A DNA stretch of 64,000 nucleotides, taken from the NCBI RefSeq assembly GCF_000234665.1, contig NC_018324.1, positions 2,860,944 through 2,924,943 on the forward strand, read 5' to 3'. Shown piece after piece: positions 29,575 to 41,999 of the stretch. The notes beneath the pieces were generated by a model, which was given only the letters and a program-made list of their open reading frames with translations, did no database searches and had not been told where the DNA came from. The position numbers and the translations under genes are program-made. This DNA comes from Leishmania mexicana MHOM/GT/2001/U1103 (taxonomy: Eukaryota > Euglenozoa > Kinetoplastea > Trypanosomatida > Trypanosomatidae). The stretch's first letter is position 1; each line of letters starts with the position of its first letter.

Positions 29575-32278
29575 ACACACCCTTTTTTTTGCTACGGTGT
29601 GGTGCCTTTCTGAGGTTTTCCTTGTTGTCGTACTGACCTGTGCGGTTACTCTGCAGGTGTGCTTGTGCGCATATATGTATGTATGTATGTATATGTGTAT
29701 GTGTATTGCTTGGTCGCCAATACCATGGCCGCTCACCACGTGCCTCGCCGCTGTTGGTCACGCTCCCCATCCCCTTCTAGGGACTGCTTCTTTACGTTTG
29801 TGCTTCCTTTTCGTTGTTGTGTGTGTGTATATATATACCTGTGCGCGTGTGCGTGGAGTGCCTCTCATGTGTCTTCCCCCACCCACCCCACCCCACCCTC
29901 TTTAAAAACAAACAGCCAGCAACAACAAACTCTGTCTCTCTCCTCCTCCTCCTGTTTCTCTAAAGCAACGTGACGCGGGAAAAGGGACGGTGCTGGCAAG
30001 CGGCAAGCGGGTCAAGGTACAAGCAGCATACATATGTATACATGTACATTGTGCGGGGATATGGGCAAGAGATCACAGGTGAGTACGAGACTAGGAAAAG
30101 AAGAAGTGGGCAGAGAGCTGGGGTCTATCTGTGTATGGTGCTCTGTCCTTCGTGGTGTCGCCAACCGCCGACGTGTCTCTCACACTGAAGCCCTCTTGCG
30201 TCCCGGCAGTGGTGACACGAAGGACTCTTCCTTCACCATCTCTTAGCATTTACGTAACTTCGTCCGTGAGTAGTAAAGGCTTGAGCTAAGATGTGTGTAC
30301 CAAATGCCGTGCAGACTTGTTTTCTCCATGGTAGAGCGTGTGGGGGATTCGAGGCGGCAGAAGGCAAAATAGGGCTCTTGGCAACCGACCAGAGTGTTTG
30401 GCAAAGAGATATATGGGGAGTAGGGGGGTTGGAGAGCGATAGCATGACACGCAGTGCGACCCCTATTCGCTTGCCGCTGCCGCCCTTCCTCCCTCTTCTG
30501 ATTCTCTTTCCTGTGTGAGCGGAACTCATCGTGCTCGCAAGGCAGCACTGAGACTTTGGACCTTGACCAAGCATCGACAGAGATGAGGCAAACCGACGAG
30601 AGGACGGAGGTAAGGATGCCTCTGCACAAAGGGCCCATCTTATATTGCGCAAGAGTGCGGAAAGACGGAAGGAGCTACCAGAATATGCAGAACGGAACAA
30701 CAAAAAAAACGAAGGCATTAGATGGCGTGCATACCGGTACGCGTGTATAGGCACACCCACCCCAACCCCAACACACACACGCTCTCCACAGCAAGTGCAA
30801 CACCCTTGTGTTGGTTTCTTTCCCTTCCTTTGTTGGCCCTCCTCGTCTTCCTGTCATGGCGCAGGTGTGTGTGCGTGTGCCTGTGTGTGTCTAGGTCTGT
30901 TGTTGTTGTTGTTTTTTTGGTGTTTTGTGATTTTTCTTTGCCTCTTTGCTGTACAGCCACTCCTCATCTTTGTCCTCCCACTTTTGTCTCTGTCTGTCTC
31001 TGTCTGTGTGTGTGTGCATAAACTTTTCATCTCGGCTTTACTCTCGGCTCAACTCGCCTGCTGTCCTGCGGGCGGCGCCTTCTGCAATATCGTGCTCACA
31101 ACCCCTCTGTTGTCCTTGTTTACCTTGTTTTCTGTTCTGGTGCCCGTTGTGTATGTCTTCTCTATGGAATAGGGATCCACCGCAGAGGCGTACACGCGAC
31201 ATGGGTTTACGTAAAGCAGGTGCTGTCGAGTACAAGAGACGAGAGCGAGGAAAAGCAATAACATCACCCAACTCTGCCGCATTCTTTTCTTGCTTTGTTT
31301 TCACTTGTCGGTTTGGGTTGATTGGTTGCTCAGCCGGAACGCACGCACAATACACACATGCACGTGAGGCTCTTGTCTGCTTTTTTTGTTGTTGTTACCT
31401 TTGTGTCCTCGCTCTTCCTGTCTTGGGAAAAGGCCGAGAAGGCTACATGGAGAAAACCACAGAAAGAGGGATAGAACGAGGGAGGCAACGGGAGGGCATG
31501 ATGCAGAGAAACAGAGCCCTCAGGGACGTGTCTGTGCGGCTTGGCGGCAGATGTGTGGGTTTATCTCTATGATTGTGCGCGTACGCCTATTGTAGCGGGA
31601 GTTGCGCTGCATACCACGGCCCCACCGAAGCACCTACCCCGTCCTCCCCCCTCCCATACCCCGTGCCTCCATAGAAGATGACCCTGCCCCTTCCCCGAAT
31701 CCCCCTTACTCGCCTGTCCCATCCGCTCTTGTTTTTGTTGTTGTGCTACCTCGCTGTTCCCTCTCTGGCAGACAAGACTGGCACGTGATTGCCACGCACA
31801 TAACCACCCTCCCCAACTTGCACACGCTCACACACCAGCACACATGTGGCGAGAAAAACGAATACCTTCCTTTGCCTCTCATTGGGCTGGAGGAGGAACG
31901 AAAACGGAAATGGCGATTCAACGGCGCGCATCTTACTGTGATTGCCAAATCCTACGGTGAACCATCCTCGATTGGTCTGGTCGTGGATGTGTGGAGGAAA
32001 CACGCGCTCAGCGGCTGCCGATGGAGTCCGTGTTTGCTGGAGTTATTGCGCACTTTCCTTTGTTCTTTTTTGTCGTTGTTCAGCTCGCTTTTAGGCACTG
32101 GCCCCTGCTGTACCCCCCCCCCTGTGGTTGCTCTGCGCCTGCGTGTATGTGCCCCTTTGCATAACTTCCTGTCAGTCGCGAGCAATCAAGACACAAGTGG
32201 TACACACACGCATATACATCCGGGAGAATCGAAGCGAAGGAGAGAGCACGACGAAGGACGATAACGAAGAAAAATGTG

Positions 32279-32299
32279 TATATACATATATATATATAT
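32279..32299 (+). repeat. (TA)n tract, one interruption
   Basis: This is an alternating TA run with a single C at 32285. Confidence 0.9.
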
Positions 32300-35200
32300 G
32301 TGTATGTGCGCGCATATACCTGCAGCCAACGAAAGCAGGCCCAGCATCTGAGCTGTGGGACGTTTGTTTGTTTCTCTCTTGTTTTCTCAGCCTTTTTTTC
32401 CGGTTGTCGTTCTCTCTTCTATCCCATCTCTGTCTGTCTCTCGCTCGCTTATCTACTTGTTGCTTTGTGACGGACGCGTCCCCCCACCCCCAACACCACC
32501 ACCACCGCCGCCATCTCGCGCTCCACTCCGTCTTTTCCTCCCCACTCCCCTTTTCTAATCTCTCACTCCGTTGGCCACCGGCGCCGTCGCACACTTTTCT
32601 CTCTTGTCCACTATTTTCTTCTCTTTTTCCGTCCCCTTTTCGTTTGCATTCTTGCTATCTTCGCCAGCCCTCCACTGCAAAGACTGGCTCTGCCCTCTCC
32701 CCCTCCCCCACGCCCCGCCCTGCCCCGTTCACCTCGCTGCACGCATGCCCTCTCTCTATCTCTCTTTGTTTTTTGGGGGCTGGTTCATTGTGTTTCTTTC
32801 TTTGTTTTTGTGCGTGTGTGTGTGTGTGTGTGTCGTACTGTCGATGGTTCTACTGTTCATTCCTCGTGATTGTTTCCGTCTTCGTCTGTATCTCCGGCCG
32901 GGTATGCTTGCACCCGCCTAACACTGTACGTGACGTGTCTCACCCATCTTCTCTCCCACTTTAGTGGCTTGATCTTCTTTTTTCTTTCGTATGCCTCTGC
33001 CTCGTTCAGCGGACTCATGTGAGCTGGAGAGCATAGCTTGCACGCCCCTGCGGTGTGCATGTGCGTGAGTGTTTGTTGGTTCTTGGCTTGCGGACCGTGA
33101 AAGGTACACCGTGACCGTCGGGAGGAAATCATGAGAAATGGGGTCGAGCCGCTCTTGCTCTCCCGTGCGCGCGTCCGCCTACACTGATGTGCTTCCCCTG
33201 AACCCACGGGCGCCCCACAGCCCCACGTCCAACACTAACACACACACACACGCATAAACCACAGATGCGCGTGTCCCGCCCTTCTCCTACCTCTTTGCTT
33301 TCTGTTTCCTCATCTTTTCCCATCCCATCGCAGCACACGCAACTCAGCCCCGCTGATGGACTCCTTCGCGCATGCATCGCCTCGGCGCCGTCTCTCCGAC
33401 TTCTGTTCGCTCCGTTTCGCTTATGATTTCGTTTCCCCTCCTCCCTGCGCCTCCTCTCCCCCTTTTTTCTCTCTGTCGTTTCTCTTTTTTTTTGCGTGCT
33501 CGCTCTCCCGCTTTCATTTTCTTTTCGTCTTCGCCCCACTCTCCTCGCTTCGGCGATCGCATCGATGAGAGCCTCCGCTTGGGGAGGTGGAGACGTAAAG
33601 TGACGTAAAGAGGGGTTTGGGTGCGCGAAGGAGGCCATTGGCTCCACCTCCTGTGTCATCCTTGCCTTGTCCCTCCCTCCTGGCCGTTTCTATCTTCGTT
33701 CTTTCCTGTTATTCGGGACGCATGGTCTCTCTCTTTCTTTGACTTCGTTTCTTGCGGACCACCTACTCTGTGCATCCCCGCCCCCTTTCTATGCTGCTTT
33801 TCACGGCTGCACGACTACCTCCTCACACTCCCCCCCCGCTCCGGTCTTTCGTTTTGCCTCTCTGGTTTGCTTGTATTTCTTTTCAGCGTCTCATCTGTTG
33901 TCGGTCTCTTGTGTGGGGGATCTCCTTTGGGGGGGAGATCTCCTCTTCTGCCTCCCCTCGCGAACGCCTATGCCTCTCGCCAGCATCCCCGTTTCCTTTC
34001 CCCGTCGCGTGGTCGATGTCGGGCCCCGTTCCAGTTATCGAGCTGCGGATTCAGTGCGTGCGTGTGTTTTTCTTTTGGTGCTACGTTGCTTTTATGTGGG
34101 CACGTGGCAGACAACCCAACGAAGGAAGCAGAGGAAAAGACGAGACGTGATGTGTGTTGACGGTGATAAGAGAAGCCTGAAATAGGGTGCGGCGTGTGCC
34201 CCGTGTATCTTGCACTCGCTGGTGACGCAGAGAAGGCGTCTTTGACCCACCCACCTCCCCTCCCCTTTCTAAGCTCTCGCAGTTGTTGAAACTTGGATAC
34301 ACGCACAGTAAAAGAAAAGGAGTGCGAGGGGTTGTGCAGAGAATTATGGCGTTTCCGTGAACACCCATGTTGCTCTCCTCGTCTCCCTCTCGCTCAGGTC
34401 AAACCTCCATGCTCTGTCTTTTCGCACTCAAGTTTTTGTTGTGGTGGTGGTTGTTTTCCGTAATGTTTTTTTTTCGCTCCTTTGGCGCCCCAACGGTGCC
34501 TCATCACTTTCTTTCCTTCTTTCGGTGCTATGTGAGGCGCACGTACGTCACTCACTGGCCCCCACCCCCACCCGCTGCCATCCTCGTCCTCTTTCCTTTG
34601 TTAAATGTTTGGTCTTTGGCATGTGCTGTTTTATTATTATCATTATTCTTTTCGGCCTTGGAATTCGTGTATGCGTCTCCGTGCTTGTGGTGGTGACCAT
34701 TGACAGGTTGAGCGTTGTAGTGCCTCTGTGGTGATGCTTGAATAACAGCAAAAAGTGTATTGAAATGGAAAGGGGGAAAAACAGAGCACCATGCCACTGT
34801 GCCGATTTGGGGCCACCGTGTTGGCAACGCGTCTGTGGACCCACCTTGCTCGCTCACCTCCTCTTCCCCCCTCCCCCTCTCTTTATGATGTACGGAAGTG
34901 TGGATAGAGTTTCGAATGGACGTTCAAAGGATGCAGTCGTTTCTCCAGCGTGAGACAGGGCGAAGCGGTCGGGGGGGCAAAAGAGATGGTCGTGCTCTGT
35001 CCCACTGTCTCCAGCTTTTTGCTCAGTCCTGGGTGTGTTGGGGTGTGTACACATCTTAGATCCGCGTTTTTCTCTCTTTTCTTCCTACGCCCTTCACTCG
35101 CTCCATCTGCCCCACCCCCTCTCCCCCTCCCTCTCCCTCTCTCTCTGTGCACCCCCGATACGTCTGCTGCCCACCACATCGAACATTGTGCCTCCCTCCC

Positions 35201-38041
35201 TTCTTTTCTGCACACCGACACACGCACCAGACGAAAGACGATACCTTTGAAGAAGTACAAAAAAAAAAAGAAACGTCACGTCAAGCGCTTCTCTCGAACT
35301 TGTCTGTGTGTGTGTGTGTCTGCTGAGGGAAAAAACGCCCAGAAGACGCGGCGAGTGGGCCCTCAAGACAACGGCACACGACAACGTTGTGTGTCGTGTT
35401 TGAGCCAATCACATCGAGGAAAAGAAACCGAGCGGAGAACAGCGGCGAGCAACCACAGGCAGACCTTCGTTGTATGTGCTTGTGTGGCATCTTTGTGTGC
35501 TCACCCGCTCTTCTTCTCTTTCCTCCTCCTGCTTGGCGTTTTCCCTGTCTCCCTCGCCTTTTGCTCGCTCTCGCTTCACAGCAACAACCTCCTCTATGTC
35601 ACCGACATTACATCCTCCTCTCTCGATCTCTGTCTCTCTCTCTGTCTCTGTCCCTTAGCCACTCCCCTCACGCCGCCACCTTGGTATAAAAGCGCCACAC
35701 AAGTGACGGTAAGCGACACGAACAAGTGAACAAGACGCAAGGAAAAAAAGGCCGGAAAAGGAAACGACGAGAGCCTGAGATTGGGGAACGCAAAGCAGAG
35801 AAAAAAAGACGTGGCGGCGCCCAATCGAAAGCGTCAGATCTCCCCTTCACTGCCTTCTTTTCTATTTTCTTTGTGTGTGTGTGTTTGGTTGTTTATGTGC
35901 TTGCCTGTTTTCAGGTCGTATCCTACCTCCTCATCCTCTTTGCCTGTGCCTTGTCCGTCGACAGCGCGAGCGGGCGGTGGAGAGAGATCGACACATTCAC
36001 AGGTGTGAGGAGCACACAGGCAAAAAAAAAGCAACACAACACAAAGGAAAAAACAAAGGCGCGTCCCTCTTGCCTCCCTCCCTCTCTACACATCGCGAAT
36101 CATTACGAGTTGAAAGACTGGCACGATATCTCTGCGTGGGCGCCTTTTTCCCGCTCCCGCCCAAAAAAAAACGAAGACGTACTGGAGGAAGCGCAAAGAG
36201 GAGGAGCCTGGCGGTTCAAAACGATAAGCAGCGGCCGATCCCACAAAAGAAAAAAAAACAAAAGAGCAACACGCGTGAGAAACAAAAAAGGACAGTACAC
36301 CTCCTTCGCCTGATACCGCTCTTTCTTTGTTGTTTCGTGGTTCAAATCCGCCCTAACCCATTCATCGGACACACCCCCACCCCCTCCTGGTCGTTCGCAC
36401 TCCTCTCCACCTTTCGCATCCTTTGCGTGTGTATTGTCCCTGACATCTTGACTTTTCTCCTCCTTCGCTCTCTCCCCCTTCCCCTACCCCTCCCCTTTCC
36501 TATTCTCCACACATCGCCTGAGAAGGGGAAAACGCAAGCAACCGAAAAGAAAGCACGAACGCGCACACGTACACGGTGTGCTGGTGTTTTCTTTGGCGTG
36601 TGCGCGCCCGTGTGTGTGTGTGTGTGTGTGCATTCCTCCGTTTGTGTTATTCATCTCCTGCGCCGGGCTGTGGCTTCGTATTTCGTTCTTGTTTTTTTTG
36701 TGTGTGTGCGTGCTTTGTTGTTGGTGCGTGTCCTCGACCTGCATTTCACTGGCCCTGTTCTCTGTAGCACTTCCGCGAGTGTGCGTGCACGTGTGCGCTT
36801 CTTTCCTTTTGTATCTGATCACCACCACCACTTTCCACCCACCCACCCACACACCCCCGCTCTTCTTGTTTCTTCCCCTCCCCCCGTTTCGCTTGCTGTT
36901 ACTTCTCTCTTCTCCCCTCTTTCTCCAGTCGCGTTCTCCCTACTATCATCCCCACCACCTCTACCACTGCTGCAGCTGCCTCCTGTGCCCTTTTCTAGCT
37001 TGTGCAGGCTGTCTTTTGACTCGGTTCTCGGCTTGCTGCTGCTGATCTCTTTCCCTCTTACACATCTGCGCGCTTCCGTCACTGTTAAGTCTGTGCGTCT
37101 CTGTGTGTGTGTGTGTGTGTCTCACGCGAAGAAGCAGAGGCACACCCATACTGGCAGTGTAGTTATTCTTTTCTTTTTTTGCTGTTTGACCCTGTTTCTC
37201 TCGTCCCCCCTCCCCTCCCCCTCTGTCTGTTCCATCTCTTTCTTCGCTGTCTAGCTCAGTCGTCGGCTGCGAATATCTGCCCTTCCCTCTTTCTGTTTCG
37301 TTTTTTTTTCTTTCGCCATTTCTGTTTGTCAAGGTTTTCCCTTTCCCCTTCACTCTCGTCACGTGCCGCTCTCTCTCCCCCTCGAGCGGCTGTGACGGTA
37401 TTTCTGTTTCTCTGTAGTACAGAACGCATCCTTGTCTGTTTCTTTCGGTGGAAATTAGGCTTTGAGTTTCCTCGTCTTGTTGCGCCCACACCCATACACG
37501 CAAGTGGACACCGTATAGAACTGGCTCTTCGTCGATCCATCCGTCCCCGTGCCTGATCACAGCCCTGTTGGCCCGTCTGTGTCTGTGTCTGTGTCTGTGT
37601 GAGTGTGTGTGTGTGTGCGTGTGCGTCTGCCGCTCTCTGTATATCACTCACCTTTCCCTCACACGCGCCTTTTACTTTTTTTTGGTGACCTCCCTTCGTC
37701 TTTACTGTGGTTGTTTTTCCGCGTGCTTTCCGTCTTCTTGTCTTCCTCCTCCGCAAGTGACGCCACATACGAGAGGGCGTGGGGGAAAAACACCAACGCG
37801 GCGAGGACGGAAGGACGGAAGGACTGGACCACAACGGCAAAACAACACAAGAAAAAAAAAGCATAAACGTAAAGTAACGGAAAATTAAAATCCAAAAGTG
37901 TTCCTCTGTCCCTCATACACCCCCCCCCCCACACACACCTCCCCGTTTCCTTTTTCCGCCCCTTGTCTGTCTTGTCTGTCGTGTGTGTCTGTGTCTGTGC
38001 GTGTTCTCGTGTGCTCCATCGAACGCACACACACACATCAC

Positions 38042-38054
38042 ATATATATATATA
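38042..38054 (+). repeat. Short (AT)n tract
   Basis: Thirteen bases of alternating A and T, one of the series of similar tracts in the spacers. Confidence 0.85.
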
Positions 38055-38683
38055 GATACCTACCTGCACTCATTCACATAATAGGTGTTCTCTTTCTCGT
38101 ATCGTCGCGGAACCACACACACACACACGCACCCCCGAACAGGTACACAGAAAGACTTCAGACAACAACAAAAAAAAAGAGAGAGCCGCACTGTTGTCCT
38201 CTTTTTTTTCTATTGGCGTATGTATGTGTGTGTGCGTGTGTACGAGTAGTACGTGCTCCTCGTGTAGCTTCAACTTCCTTCACTACTCGTCTGACAGTCA
38301 AGCAAATCTATCAGCTCGCGTTTTCACCTCTCTCTTTCTCTCAGGAGCACCGGATCGAGTACGCGGGCCCCCTTTCAAGTCACGCCGCCTAACCTCATCG
38401 TTCCACTCACGCAATCCCAACCCGCTCATTCTAATCACCAACAACAACCCCACCGTTCGGTAAAGCTTCGCGCTCATCAATTCACGAAACACCGCTATTC
38501 CTGTGTTTCTCTTCGATTTTGTTTTACTTCTTTTGTTGTTGTTGTTTTTGTGTGTGTATGTGTGTGTGCGTGTGTGTGTGTGTTTGAATCTCACGCTCTT
38601 TGCTTCCTCCCACCTTCCGGTGTCCAGCTCAGCAGCCTCTCCTCGTGTGCGGCTGCGTGTTTGTACTTTGCCTTTTTTTTCGC

Positions 38684-38783
38684 NNNNNNNNNNNNNNNNN
38701 NNNNNNNNNNNNNNNNNNNNNNNNNNNNNNNNNNNNNNNNNNNNNNNNNNNNNNNNNNNNNNNNNNNNNNNNNNNNNNNNNNN
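38684..38783. other. Assembly gap, 100 N
   Basis: Exactly 100 unknown bases, the usual placeholder for a gap of unknown size. Both flanks are pyrimidine-rich spacer. Confidence 0.99.
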
Positions 38784-40516
38784 CCCTCTACCCCGTACTC
38801 CTTCTCTCTCTCTCTGTCCAGTATTTTGTTTTGTCGTTTCATTGTGCTTTTTTGTTGTTTCTTTTTCTGTTTCTCTCTCCACCTACAAGTCTATCTCTGT
38901 GCTTGTCTGTGCTTCACAGACTTGCTGGTAGCGTGTAGCTGCTCGCGCGTGTGTCTGTCTGCGTTTCTGGCCGTACGTGTACTGTCTATCTGCGTGCACA
39001 TTGTTCTACCAATTCGCTCACCGTGTGGTCGGTTATTCTTGTAACTTCCTTTTTTTGTTCTTGCTTGCTTCCTGTAGCCCTTCGCGTATTTCTTCGGTTT
39101 CCTGTTGTGCCCTCTCACCGACGCAGTGGCTTCACCTACTCAAACCCGTTCGCCCTGAACCGGCACTTGTACCTTCTCTCTACACTCTTCCTCTTCGTCA
39201 CTGTCTCTCTTCTTTCCTAATATATATCTTTGCATTGGTTTCACGGTTTTCCCTTTTTGTTTCCGCTCTGCGTTGGTTTCTCTGTCTGGTCTTGCGTGCG
39301 TCTGCATCTTTTCTTTTTTGGGGGCGTGTGTGTGCTCTTTGCCTGCCCCATCACAAGCGCAAACACACATATACTTACAGACGCCTCTTCCTCTCAACAA
39401 CCACGCTTTCGCTCTGTACGCATCTCTGCCACACCATCGATATTCATCACCGTGCACTCTCCTTCTCTCTCGCGCTCCCTCCCCCCACCCCACCTTTCCT
39501 TTCACCGGGATTCATATTTCTGTGCGTGTACGTATCTGCCACCACGTCTTTTATCGCGTACAGAGATCAGGAAGCACAAAGCCACGTGCGCAACAACAGC
39601 GGCCAAAAGAAAATAAAAAAACGAAAGCAGAAACGCAAAGAAAAAAACGGTTGCGAAGCAGAGGTGTTCCCCCCCCCGCTATCACAAATTCGCCTACCTT
39701 AGCCTGTGTGTTGTGGTTTGTTGCCGGTCCGGGTGTGTGCGGGTGTTTTTGGTGGCTTTGAACTCTAACTGCTCTCGCTTCTCCTCTTCCTTCGTTATCC
39801 ATCTTCTGCCACGGCACACAAACAAGCAGAGGCACCGCACGTCTCTCTCCCTCCCTTGCACTAGCATTGGTTGTTTTCTTGTGGTTTCGTATTTTCTTTT
39901 CCTTCGCTGTTTGCCGTCTTTTCTTTCCTTTTTTTCCGTTTCGTGTGTTCTATCGACTCGCTCTCGCTCTCGCTCTCCTCCTCCTCCTTCTCCCTGTTTC
40001 GTTTGAACCCCCCTTTCGGTTTTTTTTTCGTCAGGCGTGTTTTTGTGTGTGTTGTGTCCTCCCCCCTTCCCCTCCCCCTTCCCCTTCCCCAAAGAAGAAA
40101 AAAAAATCCTCTCTCGCCTCTGTGTGTTTCCTTTGTTTTTTTTGCATACACGGTGTTTCTGCTTCTGTGTGTTGGTGGAGGTGTTGTTGGTTGTTTGTTC
40201 TTTGCTGTCCCACGCACTTCTCTCTCTCTCGAAAAGTGTTCGATTTTTTGTTTTTCTTTTTTTGTCATTTTCTGCCTTCTTCCTTCTGCTCGTACCTCAG
40301 CTGTAGGCTTCCTTGGCGCCATCAGCTCACCCCTTTCCACTCACCGTCTCTCGCTCGCTCTTGAAGTATTTATTTTGAGTGTTCGCCAGTCCCACCTGCC
40401 TGTGTGTGCCTGTGTGTGTGTTGTCCAAGTAAGTGGTGACGTTTTGTTTTTGTTTTCCCCCTTTTTTCCTTCGTTCATTCTTTGCTCCCTCTCTCCCTTC
40501 AATTTGCCCTTCTCCT

Positions 40517-40518
<2 letters not shown>

Positions 40519-40556
<38 letters not shown>

Positions 40557-40562
40557 GGTGGG
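40519..40562 (+). repeat. (TG)n run leading into GGGT repeats, potential G-quadruplex
   Basis: A TG run (40519-40548) leads directly into four GGG runs separated by single T at 40548-40562. This is the short-loop pattern expected to form a very stable G-quadruplex in the sense RNA. Confidence 0.6.
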
Positions 40563-41757
40563 TGTTCTTTGGGTCCGTGTGCTTCACAGTGACCAGGTCT
40601 CCCTCTCTCTCCTCGCGTCCTCTTACCATCACCGCCCTTCACGCCTTCTTTTCTCGTTACTTTTTTTGTTTTTTTTTTCACCGCCCCCAAATCGCACCCT
40701 CCATTCCTCGGCTGCCCGTCGCAGAACCGCTTCTCTCGTTGTACGCCTACCGTGTGCTCTGTTGTCTCACTCCTGTTGTTTGTTTTGTGGCGTGAAGGAG
40801 GCCCGGCGCCTTGTTCCCTCCTGCTGCTCACTCTCTTCCATTGCAAAGCCTTGTCGACTTCTGCGTGTCTTCATCGTACTCTACACTGCCCTCCTCCTCC
40901 TCCTCCTCCTCCCTCTCTCTTTTCTCTTTTCTTCTGTTCCCCACCCACCCAAAGTAAACAGCAAGACGCAAAGAAAAAAAAAAAAAACAGTCAAAGTTCA
41001 AAAGAAGCCAGGGCACTTCAGGCCGTTGTACACACCCGCGCGCGCGCTCGTTATTTTTCACGTTTTCTCCCGTTCACTTTTGCATCTACTAATTAATTTA
41101 CGTGCGCTCGTTTCCCCCACCACCACCGCAAGTATTCCCTGTCGTACATATCATCCACGCTCTCCCGTTTTTCCTTCTTTTTTCTTTTAATTTTTGCTTG
41201 CCTTCCTCTGTGCGTGTATGTGTGTTCCCTTTCCTCAGCAACCCTAATCAATTTCGCACGCTCGTCCCCTCCACAGCAGCAAGCAGCCACACACGTCTTC
41301 TGTTTCTGTGGCTCTCTCGCTTCCCTACTTTGCTCCGGTTTTTTTGAGAGGGTTTCGGTCTCCTCTTGCTTCACCTCTGAGCCATCCGTCTCACTGCCAT
41401 CCTTCTCCCCTCTCTTCCTCCCTCCTCCTTCTCCTCCCCCACACCCCACCTCACACTCCCGCTGCTCTCGTGTACCGCGCGTTGTTTTGTTCTTGTTGTT
41501 CTCGTGTGTGTGTGTGTGTGTGTAAGCCTCTTGGAAGTATCAGCGTCACTCCCCTGTCTCCCCTTCTCTCTCGCTTCGTAAGACAGGACTTTGTTGTTGC
41601 TCTTCTTCTTTGCCTCCTCGACCCCCCCCCCTTCCTCCCCTTCCTCCCCCCTCCCCTTCATTTTTTTTTGCGAGTGAGCGCGCCACCTCTTCTGCGGTCA
41701 CCTGTTTTTCTCCCTTTTTTATTGTATTTTTAGGTCGGTAGGTTCTCTTCGTGTGTG

Positions 41758-41767
41758 TATATATATA
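41758..41767 (+). repeat. Short (TA)n tract upstream of paralog 2
   Basis: Five TA units directly follow a TG run, about 230 bases before the ATG of paralog 2. Confidence 0.8.
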
Positions 41768-41914
41768 ATATTCTTTTCTGCCATTCTCCCCTTCTCTTTC
41801 TGGTGCGCCGAAACTTGAGCGGCAAGCGTAGGGCGAAGCGGGTTTGTTTTTCTTTTTGTGTGTGTGTGTGTGTGTGTTGCTTCTTGCGTACGTATTCTAT
41901 CGCAGCCACCGTTG

Positions 41915-41984
41915 GGGCCTTCTCCTCTTCCCTTCAATTATTGTTACTTGTATTTCCCTGTGTATCTGTGGGTCGAAGGATCAG
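41915..41984 (+). promoter_or_regulatory. Candidate trans-splice acceptor for paralog 2
   Basis: The T/C-rich stretch 41915-41963 is followed by AG at 41977-41978 and again at 41983-41984, 15-22 bases before the ATG. Confidence 0.4.
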
Positions 41985-41999
41985 CCCCACAAGTACAAG

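Larger units (their letters stand above)
28193..41999 (+). other. Gene-free 13.8-kb spacer between paralogs 1 and 2
   Basis: No supported gene is found on either strand. Long pyrimidine blocks (about 32340-32750, 33270-33550, 36830-36990 and 39870-40340) alternate with purine-rich islands (about 32220-32280, 35220-35290, 35720-35830, 36010-36310, 37780-37900, 39590-39660 and 40960-41020). TG/CA runs and (TA)n tracts are scattered throughout. Open frames of up to 459 codons (35875-37254) are translations of pyrimidine and TG repeats. A more balanced stretch at about 30050-30760 is noted separately. One N gap lies inside. It may be one or two very long UTRs, or unannotated non-coding transcription units. 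Confidence 0.65.

Noticed and set aside
36339..36356. tRNA T-arm-like sequence (GGTTCAAATCC) and adjacent CCCTAA telomere-like hexamer
   Set aside because: No matching acceptor, D or anticodon stems could be folded upstream, and a single CCCTAA is not a telomeric array. Both are likely chance.
35875..37254. 459-codon open frame on the + strand
   Set aside because: The translation is Leu/Ser/Pro/Val-Cys repeats from C/T tracts and TG runs with stretches of Lys/Arg from A-rich islands. There is no domain-like segment and composition equals the spacer.
39871..41190. 439-codon open frame on the + strand
   Set aside because: It is almost entirely Phe/Leu/Ser/Val-Cys derived from pyrimidine and TG repeats. 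It looks like a signal-rich membrane protein only by composition.
41844..41999. 52-codon upstream extension of paralog 2 (and the similar one at 58303-58458 of paralog 3)
   Set aside because: Both begin with non-ATG codons and encode Val-Cys from TG runs. Using them would also bury the shared M-G-A-x-P-S start. The equal length is taken as coincidence.
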